Source: Beijerinckiaceae bacterium (GTDB taxonomy: Bacteria > Pseudomonadota > Alphaproteobacteria > Rhizobiales > Beijerinckiaceae). From it: a stretch of DNA of 64,000 nt. Made by a program: the position numbers and the translations under genes. The notes under the pieces were generated by a model. The model was not told where the DNA came from. It made no database searches and was given only the letters and a program-made list of their open reading frames with translations. The stretch spans positions 1 to 64,000 of the forward strand of contig CANJVX010000001.1 in the NCBI GenBank assembly GCA_947478405.1, read 5' to 3'. The stretch's first letter is position 1, and every line of letters begins with the position of its first letter. Below are positions 1 through 11,201 of this stretch, in pieces.

Positions 1-513
1 AAGGAAATCATTGTTGAACTTCTGCGCGATATCCCGCGCCAATTCGAGATGCTGCTTTTGGTCTTCGCCAACAGGCACATGCGTGGCGCGATAGACGAGG
101 ATGTCGGCAGCCATCAACGTCGGGTAGGCATAAAGCCCAACCGAGGCATTCTCGCGATCCTTGCCCGCCTTCTCTTTGAACTGGGTCATACGGTTGAGCC
201 AGCCTATGCGAGCCACACAATTGAAAATCCACGCAAGCTCCGCATGCTCGGCTACCTGGCTCTGATTAAAAACAATGTGACGCTCTGGATCGACACCGGC
301 GGCGATGAACGCCGCGGTTACCTCCCGAATGTTCGATGTCAGCTCTGAGGGCTTCTGCGCAACGGTAATCGCATGCAGGTCAACGACGCAATAAATGCAA
401 TCATGTGTATCCTGTAGAGCTACGAACTTCGTGATCGCGCCCAGGTAATTGCCCAAGTGCAAGTTACCGGTCGGCTGAACACCAGAAAAAACGAGCTGAG
501 GAAAGGCTTGCAT
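1..513 (-). CDS. trpS: Tryptophanyl-tRNA synthetase, N-terminal part (runs off the window's left edge)
   Basis: Reverse-strand translation starts [27 protein letters not shown] and contains [38 protein letters not shown], typical TrpS. Not in the ORF track because it is open at the window edge. Confidence 0.93.
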   Translation of the reverse strand, partial: MQAFPQLVFSGVQPTGNLHLGNYLGAITKFVALQDTHDCIYCVVDLHAITVAQKPSELTSNIREVTAAFIAAGVDPERHIVFNQSQVAEHAELAWIFNCVARIGWLNRMTQFKEKAGKDRENASVGLYAYPTLMAADILVYRATHVPVGEDQKQHLELARDIAQKFNNDFL

Positions 514-936
514 TGGGACACGGCTCCGATCGGCAAGGCCCGCCTTATCGCAAATGCCTAGACCTTCTGGCAAGCCTTTCACCGGTTTAAAGAATGAAGC
601 CGCGCAATGGCGGGGGGTGAAATGGTGTCGACCTAGGTATCGGCATTAATTTTATGGCCGAGCCGACCCTTATCTCGTCACTCTGCCCGATTAGAAGCAA
701 AGCGCAGTCTTGAAGCAATTGGCTCTATATTGGTCTAATCTGGCCTTCATAGCCTCAAAAAGCGCGAAAGCATCTACATCGGCCCCGGGAAAGCCCCTAA
801 TAGTAAAACCGGTAACATACTGAGAAGGGCCTTTAAGGTAACACAAGGTCAAGAAAGCAATTCGGAGCATGCTACGAGGTAGCCATACGACGCCGAGCTT
901 GCTAGAAGCCGCAACATCAGTTCAAGGATCGCCTCC

Positions 937-1524
937 ATGCGTAGCGCCACCCTTTCGCGCCAGACGCGCGAAACCGAGATCAAAGTGACAGTCCAGCTCG
1001 ACGGAACGGGCAAGGCTGCGATCAAGACCGGAATCGGCTTTTTCGATCACATGCTCGACCAGATCGCCCGTCACAGCCTGATCGATATTGAAATCGAGGC
1101 CAAAGGGGATCTACACATTGACCAGCATCACACGGTCGAGGATACAGGCATTGTGTTGGGACAAGCCTTCCGTCAGGCTTTGGGCGATATGCGCGGGATC
1201 ACGCGCTATGCCGATTGCCTCTTGCCGATGGACGAGACACTGACCCGCGTAGCGCTGGATATTTCCGGCCGACCCTTCCTCGTGTTCCGCACCACATTCC
1301 ACCACAGCAAGGTCGGCGAGTTCGACACAGACCTCGTGCGCGAATTTTTCCAAGCCTTCGCCATGAATGCTGGCATCACGCTCCATGTCGAAACACTTTA
1401 TGGGGTTAACGATCACCATATCTCAGAATCCTGCTTTAAGGGTCTTGCACGCGCGCTCGCCTCGGCTATCTCGATCGAACCACGCCAAAAAGACCGCGTG
1501 CCGTCCACCAAGGGTAGCCTGTAA
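937..1524 (+). CDS. hisB: Imidazoleglycerol-phosphate dehydratase
   Basis: [32 protein letters not shown] and [17 protein letters not shown] motifs; his cluster context. Confidence 0.97.
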   Translation: MRSATLSRQTRETEIKVTVQLDGTGKAAIKTGIGFFDHMLDQIARHSLIDIEIEAKGDLHIDQHHTVEDTGIVLGQAFRQALGDMRGITRYADCLLPMDETLTRVALDISGRPFLVFRTTFHHSKVGEFDTDLVREFFQAFAMNAGITLHVETLYGVNDHHISESCFKGLARALASAISIEPRQKDRVPSTKGSL

Positions 1525-1542
1525 AGGCGGGGGCAGCGCAGG

Positions 1543-1998
1543 ATGGGCATCTATACGGTGCATATGAAAGGAAATCTCGAAGAGCCGTCCGTCGCCGAAC
1601 GGGCGGTTTTCGTGCATGAAAGATTCGGTTGGGCCGCTTTTTTCTTTGGCCCCATCTGGCTCATTTGGCATCGTGCTTGGTTTGCATTGACTATTTGGCT
1701 CTTTGTTCAAATTGCACTGGCTTTCACGATCCACCTCACACTCTTACATCCCGCGGCCCAAAGCGGGCTCGAATTTCTTCTTGCGCTCGCTCTAGGCCTA
1801 GAGGCAACGTCAATCCGCACTTATGTTTTGCGTCGTCGTGGTTTCAAGCTGATCGATGTTGTGCACGAACGGCACATTCGGGATGCTGAAAAGAGTTTTT
1901 TTTCGCGTTGGATGCCTCCGGCGAGAGAAACAATATCTCCTTCTATTCAAGCCGTCAGGCCTGATCTTGTTGGCCTGTTCCCTTCGGCGGGGGCCTAG
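1543..1998 (+). CDS. DUF2628-like small membrane protein
   Basis: Hydrophobic ORF between hisB and hisH, a position often held by a DUF2628 protein in Rhizobiales. Confidence 0.65.
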   Translation: MGIYTVHMKGNLEEPSVAERAVFVHERFGWAAFFFGPIWLIWHRAWFALTIWLFVQIALAFTIHLTLLHPAAQSGLEFLLALALGLEATSIRTYVLRRRGFKLIDVVHERHIRDAEKSFFSRWMPPARETISPSIQAVRPDLVGLFPSAGA

Positions 1999-2001
1999 TC
2001 C

Positions 2002-2646
2002 ATGAGCCTTGCCATCGTCGACTATGGTTCGGGGAACCTGCATTCTGCCCACAAAGCGGTTGAACGCGCAGCTGCACAAGCAGGCATCACCGTTACAGTT
2101 ACTTCGGACCCGGATGTAGTGCGCCGCGCAGATCGCATTGTGCTGCCCGGCGTCGGTGCTTTCGCTGACTGCCGTCGTGGGCTCGACAATGTAGTGGGCA
2201 TGGTCGAGGCGCTGCAGGAAAGTGTGATTTCACGCGGAACGCCATTTCTTGGTATTTGTGTGGGCATGCAATTGCTTGCCTCACGCGGTCTCGAACATGG
2301 TGTCGCCGAAGGTCTTGGCTGGATTCCTGGCGAAGTTGTGGCCATCGAACCAAAGTCGATCGGCCTCAAAGTTCCTCACATGGGCTGGAACACATTGCAG
2401 CCCCTTCGGCCGCATTCTCTGCTTAAAGACATCCCGACAGGCGAAAATGGGCTGCACGCCTATTTCGTGCATTCATATCACTTTTGCGCAACTCATCCGG
2501 ACATGGTGATTGCAACGACTGAATATGGCGAGGCCCTCACCGCAATGGTCGGCCACGACAATATCGTTGGAACACAATTTCATCCCGAGAAGAGCCAGAG
2601 ACTTGGTCTAGCTCTGATTGGCAATTTTCTCAGGTGGACGCCTTGA
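2002..2646 (+). CDS. hisH: Imidazole glycerol phosphate synthase, glutaminase subunit
   Basis: [38 protein letters not shown]. Confidence 0.97.
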   Translation: MSLAIVDYGSGNLHSAHKAVERAAAQAGITVTVTSDPDVVRRADRIVLPGVGAFADCRRGLDNVVGMVEALQESVISRGTPFLGICVGMQLLASRGLEHGVAEGLGWIPGEVVAIEPKSIGLKVPHMGWNTLQPLRPHSLLKDIPTGENGLHAYFVHSYHFCATHPDMVIATTEYGEALTAMVGHDNIVGTQFHPEKSQRLGLALIGNFLRWTP

Positions 2647-3389
2647 TCCTTTATCCCGCAATCGACCTCAAGCAGGGTGAATGTGTGCGACTGATCCATG
2701 GAGACATGGACAAAGCGACCGTATTCAATACAAACCCGGCGGCACAGGCTCGCGCCTTCGAAGAGCAAGGATTCGAATATCTACATGTCGTCGATCTTGA
2801 TGGGGCTTTCGCTGGCGAACCTCGCAATGCGCAAGCTGTAGAGACAATTCTCAAGTCGATCAAAATGCCGGTCCAACTTGGTGGCGGTATTCGCGACATG
2901 CGCACCATCGATCGCTGGCTCTCGAAAGGCGTATCTCGTGCAATCATCGGGACAGCAGCGGTCCGGGACCCTGACCTGGTACGCGAAGCAGCGCGCCTCA
3001 ATCCTGGTAAAATTGCTGTGGGCATTGATGCGCGCGATGGGCTCGTTGCAGTCGATGGTTGGGCGAAAGTTTCGCAAATTACGGCGCCAGAACTCGGAAA
3101 GCGTTTCGAAGATGCGGGTGTTGCTGCCATCATCTACACCGATATTTCCCGCGATGGCGTTTTGAAGGGCTTGAACATCGAAGCGACACTGGCGCTGGCA
3201 GATGCTATTTCTATCCCGGTCATTGCGTCGGGCGGCCTTGCTTCGCTCGAAGATGTTGAGCGTCTGCTAATGCCCGACTGCAATAAACTTGCAGGCGCCA
3301 TCACTGGCCGCGCACTCTATGATGGACGACTCGATCCCGCCGAGGCTTTGCGCTTGATCCGCGCTGCGCGGGAGGCTCGGCGTGCTTAA
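2634..3389 (+). CDS. hisA: ProFAR isomerase (HisA)
   Basis: [28 protein letters not shown] start, or TTG at 2643, overlapping the hisH stop. Confidence 0.96.
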   Translation: MDALILYPAIDLKQGECVRLIHGDMDKATVFNTNPAAQARAFEEQGFEYLHVVDLDGAFAGEPRNAQAVETILKSIKMPVQLGGGIRDMRTIDRWLSKGVSRAIIGTAAVRDPDLVREAARLNPGKIAVGIDARDGLVAVDGWAKVSQITAPELGKRFEDAGVAAIIYTDISRDGVLKGLNIEATLALADAISIPVIASGGLASLEDVERLLMPDCNKLAGAITGRALYDGRLDPAEALRLIRAAREARRA

Positions 3390-4143
3390 ATGCCGCGTTA
3401 TCCCCTGCCTTGATGTCAAAGACGGCCGTGTCGTCAAAGGCGTGAATTTCATTGATCTGAAAGATGCTGGGGACCCTGTCGAAAGCGCTATTGCCTATGA
3501 TGCGGCAGGCGCGGACGAGCTCTGCTTTCTCGATATCACGGCCAGCCATGAGAACCGCGGCACCATCCTCGACGTTGTCCAGAGAACAGCGGAAGCCTGT
3601 TTCATGCCGCTGACGGTGGGTGGTGGTGTCCGCACCCCCGACGACATCCGGAACCTCTTGTTGGCTGGTGCCGACAAGGTTTCAATCATGACCGCCGCTG
3701 TCCATAATCGAGATTTTGTGCGAGAAGCAGCTGAAAAATTCGGCAGCCAGTGCATCGTTGTTGCCATTGATGTGAAGCAGGTGGCTCCGGGTCGTTGGGA
3801 AGTTTTTACACACGGCGGTCGCAAGCCGACCGGCATTGATGCTATCAATTATGCAAAAGAAGTCGTCGCGCTTGGGGCAGGCGAAATTCTTTTGACGTCG
3901 ATGGATCGCGATGGGACCAAATCCGGCTTCGATATCATCCTGACACGCGCGATCGCCGATGCGGTTGGTGTTCCCTTGATTGCCTCTGGCGGTGTAGGGA
4001 ATCTGGATCATCTGGTTGAAGGCATTCGCGATGGTCATGCAACGGCCGTTCTCGCCGCCTCGATTTTCCACTATGGCGAATTCACGATCCGCGAAGCCAA
4101 GCAACACATGAAAACCGCCGGTCTGCCCGTGCGGATGGATTGA
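3382..4143 (+). CDS. hisF: Imidazole glycerol phosphate synthase, cyclase subunit
   Basis: [25 protein letters not shown] start overlapping hisA by 8 nt. Confidence 0.97.
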   Translation: MLKCRVIPCLDVKDGRVVKGVNFIDLKDAGDPVESAIAYDAAGADELCFLDITASHENRGTILDVVQRTAEACFMPLTVGGGVRTPDDIRNLLLAGADKVSIMTAAVHNRDFVREAAEKFGSQCIVVAIDVKQVAPGRWEVFTHGGRKPTGIDAINYAKEVVALGAGEILLTSMDRDGTKSGFDIILTRAIADAVGVPLIASGGVGNLDHLVEGIRDGHATAVLAASIFHYGEFTIREAKQHMKTAGLPVRMD

Positions 4144-4158
4144 GGGGGAGATCGAAAC

Positions 4159-4473
4159 ATGGCTTTCCAGCTTGAAGATCTGGCGACGACCATTGCCGCG
4201 CGCACAGCTGAGAGTGCGGAAAAATCTTACACCAAGACATTGCTCGACAAGGGTGTGACCCATTGCGGGAAGAAGTTTGGTGAAGAAGCTGTCGAATTCG
4301 CCATCGCCGCGGCGCAGGGCGACAAGTGCGCCATGACTGCAGAGGCGGCCGATGTCCTCTATCATCTTTTGGTAGCGCTTCAGGCCGGAGGCATTCCGTT
4401 GCAAGATGTTCTGGAAGAGCTCAGTCGCCGGACGAGCAAATCAGGGCACGAGGAAAAAGCTGCACGGGGCTGA
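4159..4473 (+). CDS. hisE: Phosphoribosyl-ATP pyrophosphatase
   Basis: KSYTKTLLDKGVTHCGKKFGEEAVEFAIAA; directly follows hisF. Confidence 0.95.
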   Translation: MAFQLEDLATTIAARTAESAEKSYTKTLLDKGVTHCGKKFGEEAVEFAIAAAQGDKCAMTAEAADVLYHLLVALQAGGIPLQDVLEELSRRTSKSGHEEKAARG

Positions 4474-4502
4474 CCCACGGTTCGACCTGGCGGGGATAAA
4501 AA

Positions 4503-5462
4503 ATGAAAAATAAGACCGCTACGCCTTCGTCATCTGAAGAACTTTCGCCCTATCGCCATTTTTCGCGAAGCGAATGGGCTGCTTTGCGTGCGGACACACC
4601 ACTCACACTGACAATTGACGATCTGGAAAAACTGCAGTCGATGAACGATCCGATCTCTGTTGAAGAGGTGATCGCGATCTATCTACCGCTGTCTCGTCTT
4701 CTGGCTCTTTATGTCGCGGCAACACAGGGGCTGTTCAAAGCCACGCAGCGCTTTTTGGGCGCTGAAGACGGAAAGATGCCCTATATTATCGGCATTGCAG
4801 GATCGGTAGCAGTCGGCAAATCAACAACTGCGCGGGTCTTGAAGGCACTTCTCTCTCGCTGGCCCAACACGCCCAAAGTTGAACTGGTCACTACCGATGG
4901 GTTTCTGCATCCAAATTCCGTTCTGGATCGTGAAGGTCTGATGGACCGAAAAGGTTTTCCAGACAGCTATGACGGCACCAGCCTCTTGCGCTTTCTATCA
5001 GACCTGAAAGCTGGAAAGCGGAACGTGCAAGCACCGGTTTATTCGCATCTTCTCTACGATGTCTTGCCGGGAGAAACCATTGCAGTTGACCGGCCAGACA
5101 TTCTCATCGTTGAAGGCTTGAATGTCTTGTTGCCAAATAAGCCCGGCAAAGATATTCCCTTCGTCTCAGATTTTTTTGATTTCTCTGTCTATCTTGATGC
5201 GCCCGAAGACGATCTTGAACGATGGTATGTCTCACGCTTCATGAAGTTGCGCGAAACCGCTTTCCGTGACCCACGCTCCTATTTCCGCAAATATGCTGAT
5301 CTCAACGATCAGGAAGCTGAGAGAACCGCGTGCGACATCTGGCGGCGGATTAATTTGCGTAATCTGCACGAAAATATTCTACCCACACGGGCGCGTGCCA
5401 GCCTGGTTCTCACCAAAGGTCAGAACCATAAGATCGAGAAAGTGGCCTTGCGAAAGCTTTGA
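4503..5462 (+). CDS. coaA: Type I pantothenate kinase
   Basis: [17 protein letters not shown] Walker [18 protein letters not shown]. Confidence 0.96.
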   Translation: MKNKTATPSSSEELSPYRHFSRSEWAALRADTPLTLTIDDLEKLQSMNDPISVEEVIAIYLPLSRLLALYVAATQGLFKATQRFLGAEDGKMPYIIGIAGSVAVGKSTTARVLKALLSRWPNTPKVELVTTDGFLHPNSVLDREGLMDRKGFPDSYDGTSLLRFLSDLKAGKRNVQAPVYSHLLYDVLPGETIAVDRPDILIVEGLNVLLPNKPGKDIPFVSDFFDFSVYLDAPEDDLERWYVSRFMKLRETAFRDPRSYFRKYADLNDQEAERTACDIWRRINLRNLHENILPTRARASLVLTKGQNHKIEKVALRKL

Positions 5463-5465
5463 GGC

Positions 5466-6530
5466 TCACGCAGGAATGGCAAGACCATTTTCGGCGGCGT
5501 GATCGGCCAAATTGACGTTGGGACGGGCACCATAGTGCTGAATAATTTCCGCCGCAGCGAGCCCTCCGAGACGGCCCGCGTCCCGCAGATCGCATCCACG
5601 CACGAGACCTGCAAGAAAACCTGCAGCAAAGAGATCGCCCGCACCCGTCGTGTCAACGAGCTTCTCAATTGGTGATGCTGGAAGTGCCAAAGTTTCATCA
5701 CGAGTGACGATCAAACAACCTTCTTCAGAGCGGGTGATGGCACCCAAAACCCCTTCAGTTCTGAACGCTTTTACGGCCGTGTCAAAATCAGCCGTTTGGT
5801 AAAGCGCTTTCAACTCATGCTGGTTTGCAAATACAATATCGACAGTCTTTTGTCGGATCAGTTCCAGAAATTCTTCACGGTAGCGATCAACGCAAAAAGA
5901 ATCAGACAATGTAAGTGCGACCTTATTGCCTGCTGCGTGAGAAATCGCAGCCGCTTTCTTAAAGGCTATTTTGGCGGCCGGCGGATCCCAGAGATAACCT
6001 TCAAAATAGAGGATTGCGGAATTGCGGACGAGGTCCTCGTTAATGTCGTCGGGGCCAAGATTCTGGCAGGCGCCGAGATAAGTGTTCATCGTGCGCTCGC
6101 CATCCGGCGTCACAAGAATAAGACAACGGGCCGTCGAAGGACCTTCTTTTGCAAAAGGCGTATCGAAATGAACACCGCTCTTGCGAATGTCATGGGCAAA
6201 GGACTGGCCCGCTTCATCATCACGTAATTTACCGACAAACGAAGTGCGGATTCCTAAAGAAGCGAGCCCCACAATCGTATTGGCAGCAGAGCCACCGGAA
6301 ATGATAGTCGCTGCCCCCATCGCATCATAAAGCCGATGAGCTGATGGCTCATCAATCAGCATCATGGCGCCTTTAGCCAGACCGTGGCTGACCAGAAAAT
6401 CTTCCTCTGTCCGAGCAATCACATCAACGATCGCATTGCCGAGGCCAAGAACTTCAAATTTTTCTACGGGCATGGTCTGCTCCTGAACTGATTTGAGAGG
6501 CGGTGTCGCACCCACTTCGGGGATGGTCAA
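5466..6530 (-). CDS. PfkB-family sugar/adenosine kinase
   Basis: GLGNAIVDVIARTE, GGSAANTIVGLASLG, DTTGAGDLFAAGFLAGL. Confidence 0.92.
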   Translation of the reverse strand: MTIPEVGATPPLKSVQEQTMPVEKFEVLGLGNAIVDVIARTEEDFLVSHGLAKGAMMLIDEPSAHRLYDAMGAATIISGGSAANTIVGLASLGIRTSFVGKLRDDEAGQSFAHDIRKSGVHFDTPFAKEGPSTARCLILVTPDGERTMNTYLGACQNLGPDDINEDLVRNSAILYFEGYLWDPPAAKIAFKKAAAISHAAGNKVALTLSDSFCVDRYREEFLELIRQKTVDIVFANQHELKALYQTADFDTAVKAFRTEGVLGAITRSEEGCLIVTRDETLALPASPIEKLVDTTGAGDLFAAGFLAGLVRGCDLRDAGRLGGLAAAEIIQHYGARPNVNLADHAAENGLAIPA

Positions 6531-6910
6531 GACCGCGGGCGCTTGGCAGCTAATGCCAGTCTTTCATTAAGAAGGCTGAGTAAGGCACGAACATCGCCTT
6601 CGCTCAGGGAGCCAATCTGCCGGGCAAATTTATTGGCAAATTCTGTTGCTTCAGGCCCAAGACCCGCCGTGTCGACCACGATGCGTGGGTGAGAAATCTG
6701 GGCCACCCGCTCGATCTCTTCAGCTTCGTCCCAGATGACATTGAAGAATGTGATGATCCTCTGAACAAGATACCATGCTGGCGCACCACGATGGCCATGT
6801 TCAAGCGCCGATAGATAGGCGGGTGAAACGCCAATCGCCAGCGCCATATCTTTCAAAGTAATACCGCGCTCTGCGCGCATGGCGCGTAATTTCTGTCCAA
6901 ACGGTGTCAC
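6527..6910 (-). CDS. XRE-family helix-turn-helix regulator
   Basis: LRAMRAERGITLKDMALAIGVSPAYLSALEHGHRG HTH; 4-nt overlaps with both neighbours. Confidence 0.9.
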   Translation of the reverse strand: MTPFGQKLRAMRAERGITLKDMALAIGVSPAYLSALEHGHRGAPAWYLVQRIITFFNVIWDEAEEIERVAQISHPRIVVDTAGLGPEATEFANKFARQIGSLSEGDVRALLSLLNERLALAAKRPRS

Positions 6911-7515
6911 GGCTCCTTGGCTCCTGAACGACGCCCCGAGCGAAGGCGCACATAGAGAGCGCCACTACCACCATGCGTGGGTGAAGCTTCTTCAAAACCA
7001 AGTACAATGTGACGCATGCTGGGTTCGGTCAGCCATTGGGGGACCACCCGGCGTAAAATACCTGGTTGGGAAGCAAAGCCGGCATCATCACGATTGGTGG
7101 CCTTGCCCTTGCCCGTAACAATGAGTACGATCCGAGCATCATTGTGTATCGCGCGCGCTAGAAAATCGTGGAGCACTAAATGGGCTTCTTCCTGACGCAA
7201 CCCATGCAGATCAAGCTTCATAGAGACATCCAATTGTCCACGCGATAAACGCTGGCGCAACCGGCGCTCAATCGGAGCCAGGGGCAAAGATTTTGGCTTT
7301 TCCGGAGTTGCGGTCCGGATTTTTGAAGTTGTTGCTTTAGGGGGGCTTGGAGCAGGGATTAGAGGGGGGGATACCGCATCCAGCTGACCATCATCCGTTT
7401 CAGGGAGAGAAGAGCCCGGTTGGGGGGTCACAGTTTTCGCGACCTCAACCCACAGGCGAACGTCTTCGCGCGAGAGCTTTCCACCTTTCAATTTGGATGG
7501 AGCTCCTGATTTCAT
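6907..7515 (-). CDS. Smr/MutS2 C-terminal domain protein
   Basis: MKLDLHGLRQEEAHLVLHDFL and IVTGKGKATN...GILRRVVPQWL. Confidence 0.9.
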   Translation of the reverse strand: MKSGAPSKLKGGKLSREDVRLWVEVAKTVTPQPGSSLPETDDGQLDAVSPPLIPAPSPPKATTSKIRTATPEKPKSLPLAPIERRLRQRLSRGQLDVSMKLDLHGLRQEEAHLVLHDFLARAIHNDARIVLIVTGKGKATNRDDAGFASQPGILRRVVPQWLTEPSMRHIVLGFEEASPTHGGSGALYVRLRSGRRSGAKEP

Positions 7516-8648
7516 GGAGCGTCACCCTTTGGAAGAAAGACAATCATGCGGCCTCGCTGGCGCACATTTCCAGCCAGCTGACCAGCCTCGTCACCCGTTC
7601 CAAAATACAGATCCGCACGGGCCGGTCCAAGAATGGCCGATCCTGTATCCTGAGCAATCATCAAGCGTTGAAACTGATTCATATTCCCATCATGCCACGG
7701 CAAGTCCGCTTCAATCCAGAAGGGAAGACCGTAGGGCCATAGATTGCGGTCGACCGCAATAGAACGCCATGCCGTCAACCGAACATTGGCGGCTGCGATG
7801 GGTTCAAAAGAATCATCTGCAACGTCTGTCAAAGAAAAGAAAACATAGGATTCATTACGATGAAGAAGCTCGCGACCTTTCTCGTGAGGCTTTTGCCCAT
7901 TTGCCCGAACCCAGTTTTTCAAATGCGCAAGCGACATATCTGCAAGTGAAATCGCGCCTTCTGAAATTAAGATTTTTCCAATGGATGTGTAAGGGCGACC
8001 ATTACGTCCTGCATAAGTGAGGTCTGCTTTCCGGCCGTCTGGGAAGCGTAGGCGTGCTGATCCCTGGACATGAATCATAAAGGCTTCAATTCCATCAGCA
8101 ACAAAAGCGATCGGATGAGTCACTTCACCAAGCACACCGGATTCAATGTGTGCCCGGGTGGGATAGGGGATGAGTTTCCCATCATCAAGACGTCTAGCTC
8201 CTGCGAGGCCGGAAAGACCATGCACATCCTCGCCTGGTTCTAATGTGACGAGGTCAGAGGGGCGAGCGAGAAGCGGCTCTGAATATTCATTCGTTTGAAC
8301 AGCAGATGCTGCAACTTCTGGACGATAATAAGCTGTAAAAAAAGCTTCTTGGCCGCTGATCTCGGTATCGTTGGATAAGATTAAATGAGGGACGAAATTG
8401 TCTGCATAAAATTGCCGAATGTGCTCTGGCGATAGGTTTGGACCCAATGACAAGGCTGACTTGCTAATTGCTATTTGTGCAGCAGAGTAGGCTTTTCCTC
8501 GACGCTGATGAGGTGTTTCGGCCACCATCGCTTCACTGGATAGCCAAAAGGGTTTCCAGCTCTCGCGCGGATCATCGTTATTAAATCCGATTAAATCACC
8601 GAAAGTCAGGCGCTTTAAATGTGCGCCTGGAAAAAAGCTTTCGGCCAT
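7512..8648 (-). CDS. mltA: Membrane-bound lytic murein transglycosylase A
   Basis: FFTAYYRPEV, IHVQGSARLRFPDG, IAQDTGSAILGPARADLYFGTGDEAG. Confidence 0.95.
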   Translation of the reverse strand: MAESFFPGAHLKRLTFGDLIGFNNDDPRESWKPFWLSSEAMVAETPHQRRGKAYSAAQIAISKSALSLGPNLSPEHIRQFYADNFVPHLILSNDTEISGQEAFFTAYYRPEVAASAVQTNEYSEPLLARPSDLVTLEPGEDVHGLSGLAGARRLDDGKLIPYPTRAHIESGVLGEVTHPIAFVADGIEAFMIHVQGSARLRFPDGRKADLTYAGRNGRPYTSIGKILISEGAISLADMSLAHLKNWVRANGQKPHEKGRELLHRNESYVFFSLTDVADDSFEPIAAANVRLTAWRSIAVDRNLWPYGLPFWIEADLPWHDGNMNQFQRLMIAQDTGSAILGPARADLYFGTGDEAGQLAGNVRQRGRMIVFLPKGDAP

Positions 8649-8653
8649 CGGTA

Positions 8654-9355
8654 TCAGGCGCCAGATTCAGTGGCGACAAGACGCCAATTTGGATCGCGCG
8701 ACGATGTTTCACGCGCGAATGTCCAGACGTCGCTCATGTCGACAACTTTGTCAGAACTGCCGTCAATAATTTTTCCATCGCTGCTGCGTGTGGCGGTGAT
8801 CAGCTTGGATTGAAACCGCATGGTGACCTGTGCGGTCGATCCTCGCAATTGCGCGTCATCAATCATGGCACGATCAATCGAGACAAAAGTCGTGTCCACC
8901 GTATCGCCGCGCGCCTCCCGATCGCTAATAGCGCCAGCAAAACTCTCGTAAACATCTTTGGAGAGCAAATCACGCAGAGCTACTCTATTGCCCGCAGCAA
9001 AAGACATGATGATCATCTCATATGCTGCCTTGGCACCCTCAATGAAAGTCTTTGGATCGAAGTCCTTGTCGGCACCCGCAATTGCCTCAAGGCTAGGAAC
9101 AACATGTTGTTCAACACCGGATAGGCGTAACCATTGGGTGCGGCGATCATCAGCATTTGCTTCACTGGTCGCAGTTTCAGAGAGCGGATTGAGCGGGATT
9201 GTCGCCGGACCTTCTTCACTGGCCTCATCCGCTGCGCGGCGGCGATACATGTCCACAGGCGGTTGCTCGTGGCCCGTACGGGTTCCCAGAACCGAACGAA
9301 GCTTCCAGACCACGAAAACGGCCAGAAGGGCAAAAACGAGTGTGGTCGCATCCAT
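8654..9355 (-). CDS. Tim44/TimA-like domain protein
   Basis: N-terminal TM segment plus FIEGAKAAYEMIIMSFAAGNRVALRDLLSKDVYESF; adjacent to mltA. Confidence 0.88.
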   Translation of the reverse strand: MDATTLVFALLAVFVVWKLRSVLGTRTGHEQPPVDMYRRRAADEASEEGPATIPLNPLSETATSEANADDRRTQWLRLSGVEQHVVPSLEAIAGADKDFDPKTFIEGAKAAYEMIIMSFAAGNRVALRDLLSKDVYESFAGAISDREARGDTVDTTFVSIDRAMIDDAQLRGSTAQVTMRFQSKLITATRSSDGKIIDGSSDKVVDMSDVWTFARETSSRDPNWRLVATESGA

Positions 9356-9470
9356 AAATGATATCCAGTTACTAAATCTAAGCCTGTAACCAGGCGGTCA
9401 TGACCTTATATATCAAATAGTCGCAGGTTTGCATTTTGCCACCTCCTGAAAAGGTCAAGCTGACGGGGAC

Positions 9471-9920
9471 GTGATCTTGAAGCCATTTTCCATACTCAAG
9501 ACCATCCTTCTGACCTGGCTGATATTGGAATTGGCCACTTTTATCCTTTTATTGGCAACACTTGGCCTGGGGCTGACCTTGCTCATTGGCTTTGCTACGA
9601 CCGCGGCCGGATTCATCTTGCTTGGAAAGTCCAGCAAATCGACACTCGAGGCCCTACAATCCAGCCAGGGGAGGGGGCTGACATTTGCGTTGCATGCCCC
9701 CTCACGAATCCTCGCTGCCATCCTTCTGATTCTTCCGGGTTTTCTGTCTGATATCGTCGGGCTGGCTCTGTTTATCCCGCAAGTTGGCCGTTTGGCTTCG
9801 GGAAAAATCGGGACCCATTTCTCAAAGACAGAGCCTGAATTTGTCGATCTAGATGCAAGCGAATGGCGTCGAGCGGAAGATTCATCCAGAACCCCCACAA
9901 AACTGATCGACCGGCGGTGA
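9471..9920 (+). CDS. fxsA: FxsA family membrane protein
   Basis: Hydrophobic ORF with LLILPGFLSDIVGLALFIPQV; next to secB. Confidence 0.85.
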   Translation: MILKPFSILKTILLTWLILELATFILLLATLGLGLTLLIGFATTAAGFILLGKSSKSTLEALQSSQGRGLTFALHAPSRILAAILLILPGFLSDIVGLALFIPQVGRLASGKIGTHFSKTEPEFVDLDASEWRRAEDSSRTPTKLIDRR

Positions 9921-10004
9921 TTTTAGCCAAATTGGCTGCCTGACTTGTGAAGAAAGAGGGAGCATGTTACCGGCGCTTCGAAAAGTTTTTTGGAGATAGG
10001 TCAC

Positions 10005-10478
10005 ATGAGCGAAGCAAACGGGAACGGTGCCACCACTGAGAACGCGCCCCAGCTGAACGTCATCGCCCAATACACAAAGGACCTCTCTTTCGAAAATCCG
10101 AACGCCCCGCGCTCCTTAGGTCAGCAGCAGGGTGCTCCGGAGATTTCGATTCAGGTCAATATCAATCTGCGTCAGCTTGCTGAATCAGACTTTGAGGTGG
10201 AGTTGTTACTTGAGGGCTCAGCCGTCGAGGGAACTAACACACTCTTCAAATTCGACCTGAACTATGCCGGTGTGTTTCGGATCGTGAATGTTCCTGAGCA
10301 AGAAATGCACCCGATCCTGATGATCGAGTGCCCGCGCCTGCTCTTTCCCTTCGCGCGAGAAATCATCGCCAATGCAATTCGTGGAGGTGGCTTCCCGCCA
10401 TTGCTGATCGATCCGATTGATTTCGTCGGTCTTTACCGCCAACGCGCGAGCGAAGCTCAGCCGACGATGGCCTCTTAA
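10005..10478 (+). CDS. secB: Protein-export chaperone SecB
   Basis: [52 protein letters not shown]. Confidence 0.97.
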   Translation: MSEANGNGATTENAPQLNVIAQYTKDLSFENPNAPRSLGQQQGAPEISIQVNINLRQLAESDFEVELLLEGSAVEGTNTLFKFDLNYAGVFRIVNVPEQEMHPILMIECPRLLFPFAREIIANAIRGGGFPPLLIDPIDFVGLYRQRASEAQPTMAS

Positions 10479-11173
10479 GAGGCCTTCGCTAGATTATATT
10501 TTTGCCACAGTGCTTTCTCGCCCATCTTTCCAATAAAGGAACGGTGGGCGTTTTCTTCTTCACTGCTTATTGAAAGCGATAATGGCTGCGGACGCGGACG
10601 AACTACTTTCGCCTCAACATGATGAACAACCTTAATTTCCGACGCGAGAACGAGCGCGGACTGCCGCCCGCCACTTAATTCTGAATAAACTTCTGCTAAC
10701 AATTCCGCGTCAAGCAGAGCGCCGTGTTTCACGCGACGAGAATTGTCGATTCGATATCGAGTACACAAAGCATCAAGTGAGTTCGGCGAACCAGGATGCT
10801 TGCGCCGCGCCATCGCCAATGTGTCGATGACACGATCCATGGGAATGGGGGCGCGCCCGCAACGTTTCAATTCTGAATTAATAAAGCGCATATCAAATTC
10901 AGCGTTATGGATGACAAGCGTCGCGTCACCGATAAAGGCCAGAAATTCTTCAGCAACATTCTCGAAAAGAGGCTTTCCCCTTAAGAAGTCTGCAGAAAGA
11001 CCGTGAACACGAAACGCCTCTTCAGGAACATCACGTTGCGGGTCGATGTAGACATGGAAATTTTCGCCGCTGGGAACTGTATTGATTGTTTCAATGCAGG
11101 CTATTTCGACCAGACGATCGCCAGTGGTCGGATCTAAACCGGTAGTTTCGGTGTCGAGAATAATCTGGCGCAT
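10475..11173 (-). CDS. dnaQ: DNA polymerase III epsilon subunit
   Basis: [39 protein letters not shown]. Confidence 0.97.
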   Translation of the reverse strand: MRQIILDTETTGLDPTTGDRLVEIACIETINTVPSGENFHVYIDPQRDVPEEAFRVHGLSADFLRGKPLFENVAEEFLAFIGDATLVIHNAEFDMRFINSELKRCGRAPIPMDRVIDTLAMARRKHPGSPNSLDALCTRYRIDNSRRVKHGALLDAELLAEVYSELSGGRQSALVLASEIKVVHHVEAKVVRPRPQPLSLSISSEEENAHRSFIGKMGEKALWQKYNLAKAS

Positions 11174-11201
11174 GGTCTTATGTCCGATTCAAATTAGCCC
11201 T

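Noticed and set aside
1111-1419. Many long antisense/alternate-frame ORFs (e.g. 1111-1419 -, 3682-4404 -, 34009-34620 +, 41576-42421 +, 60227-61099 +)
   Set aside because: They lie opposite or within well-recognised conserved genes and show no recognisable domains; these are typical shadow ORFs.
8695-8712. parS-like TGTTTCACGCGCGAA; similar TGTTTCACGCGACGAG near 10724
   Set aside because: Only the left half-site matches; both lie in coding sequence and lack the GTGAAACA half.
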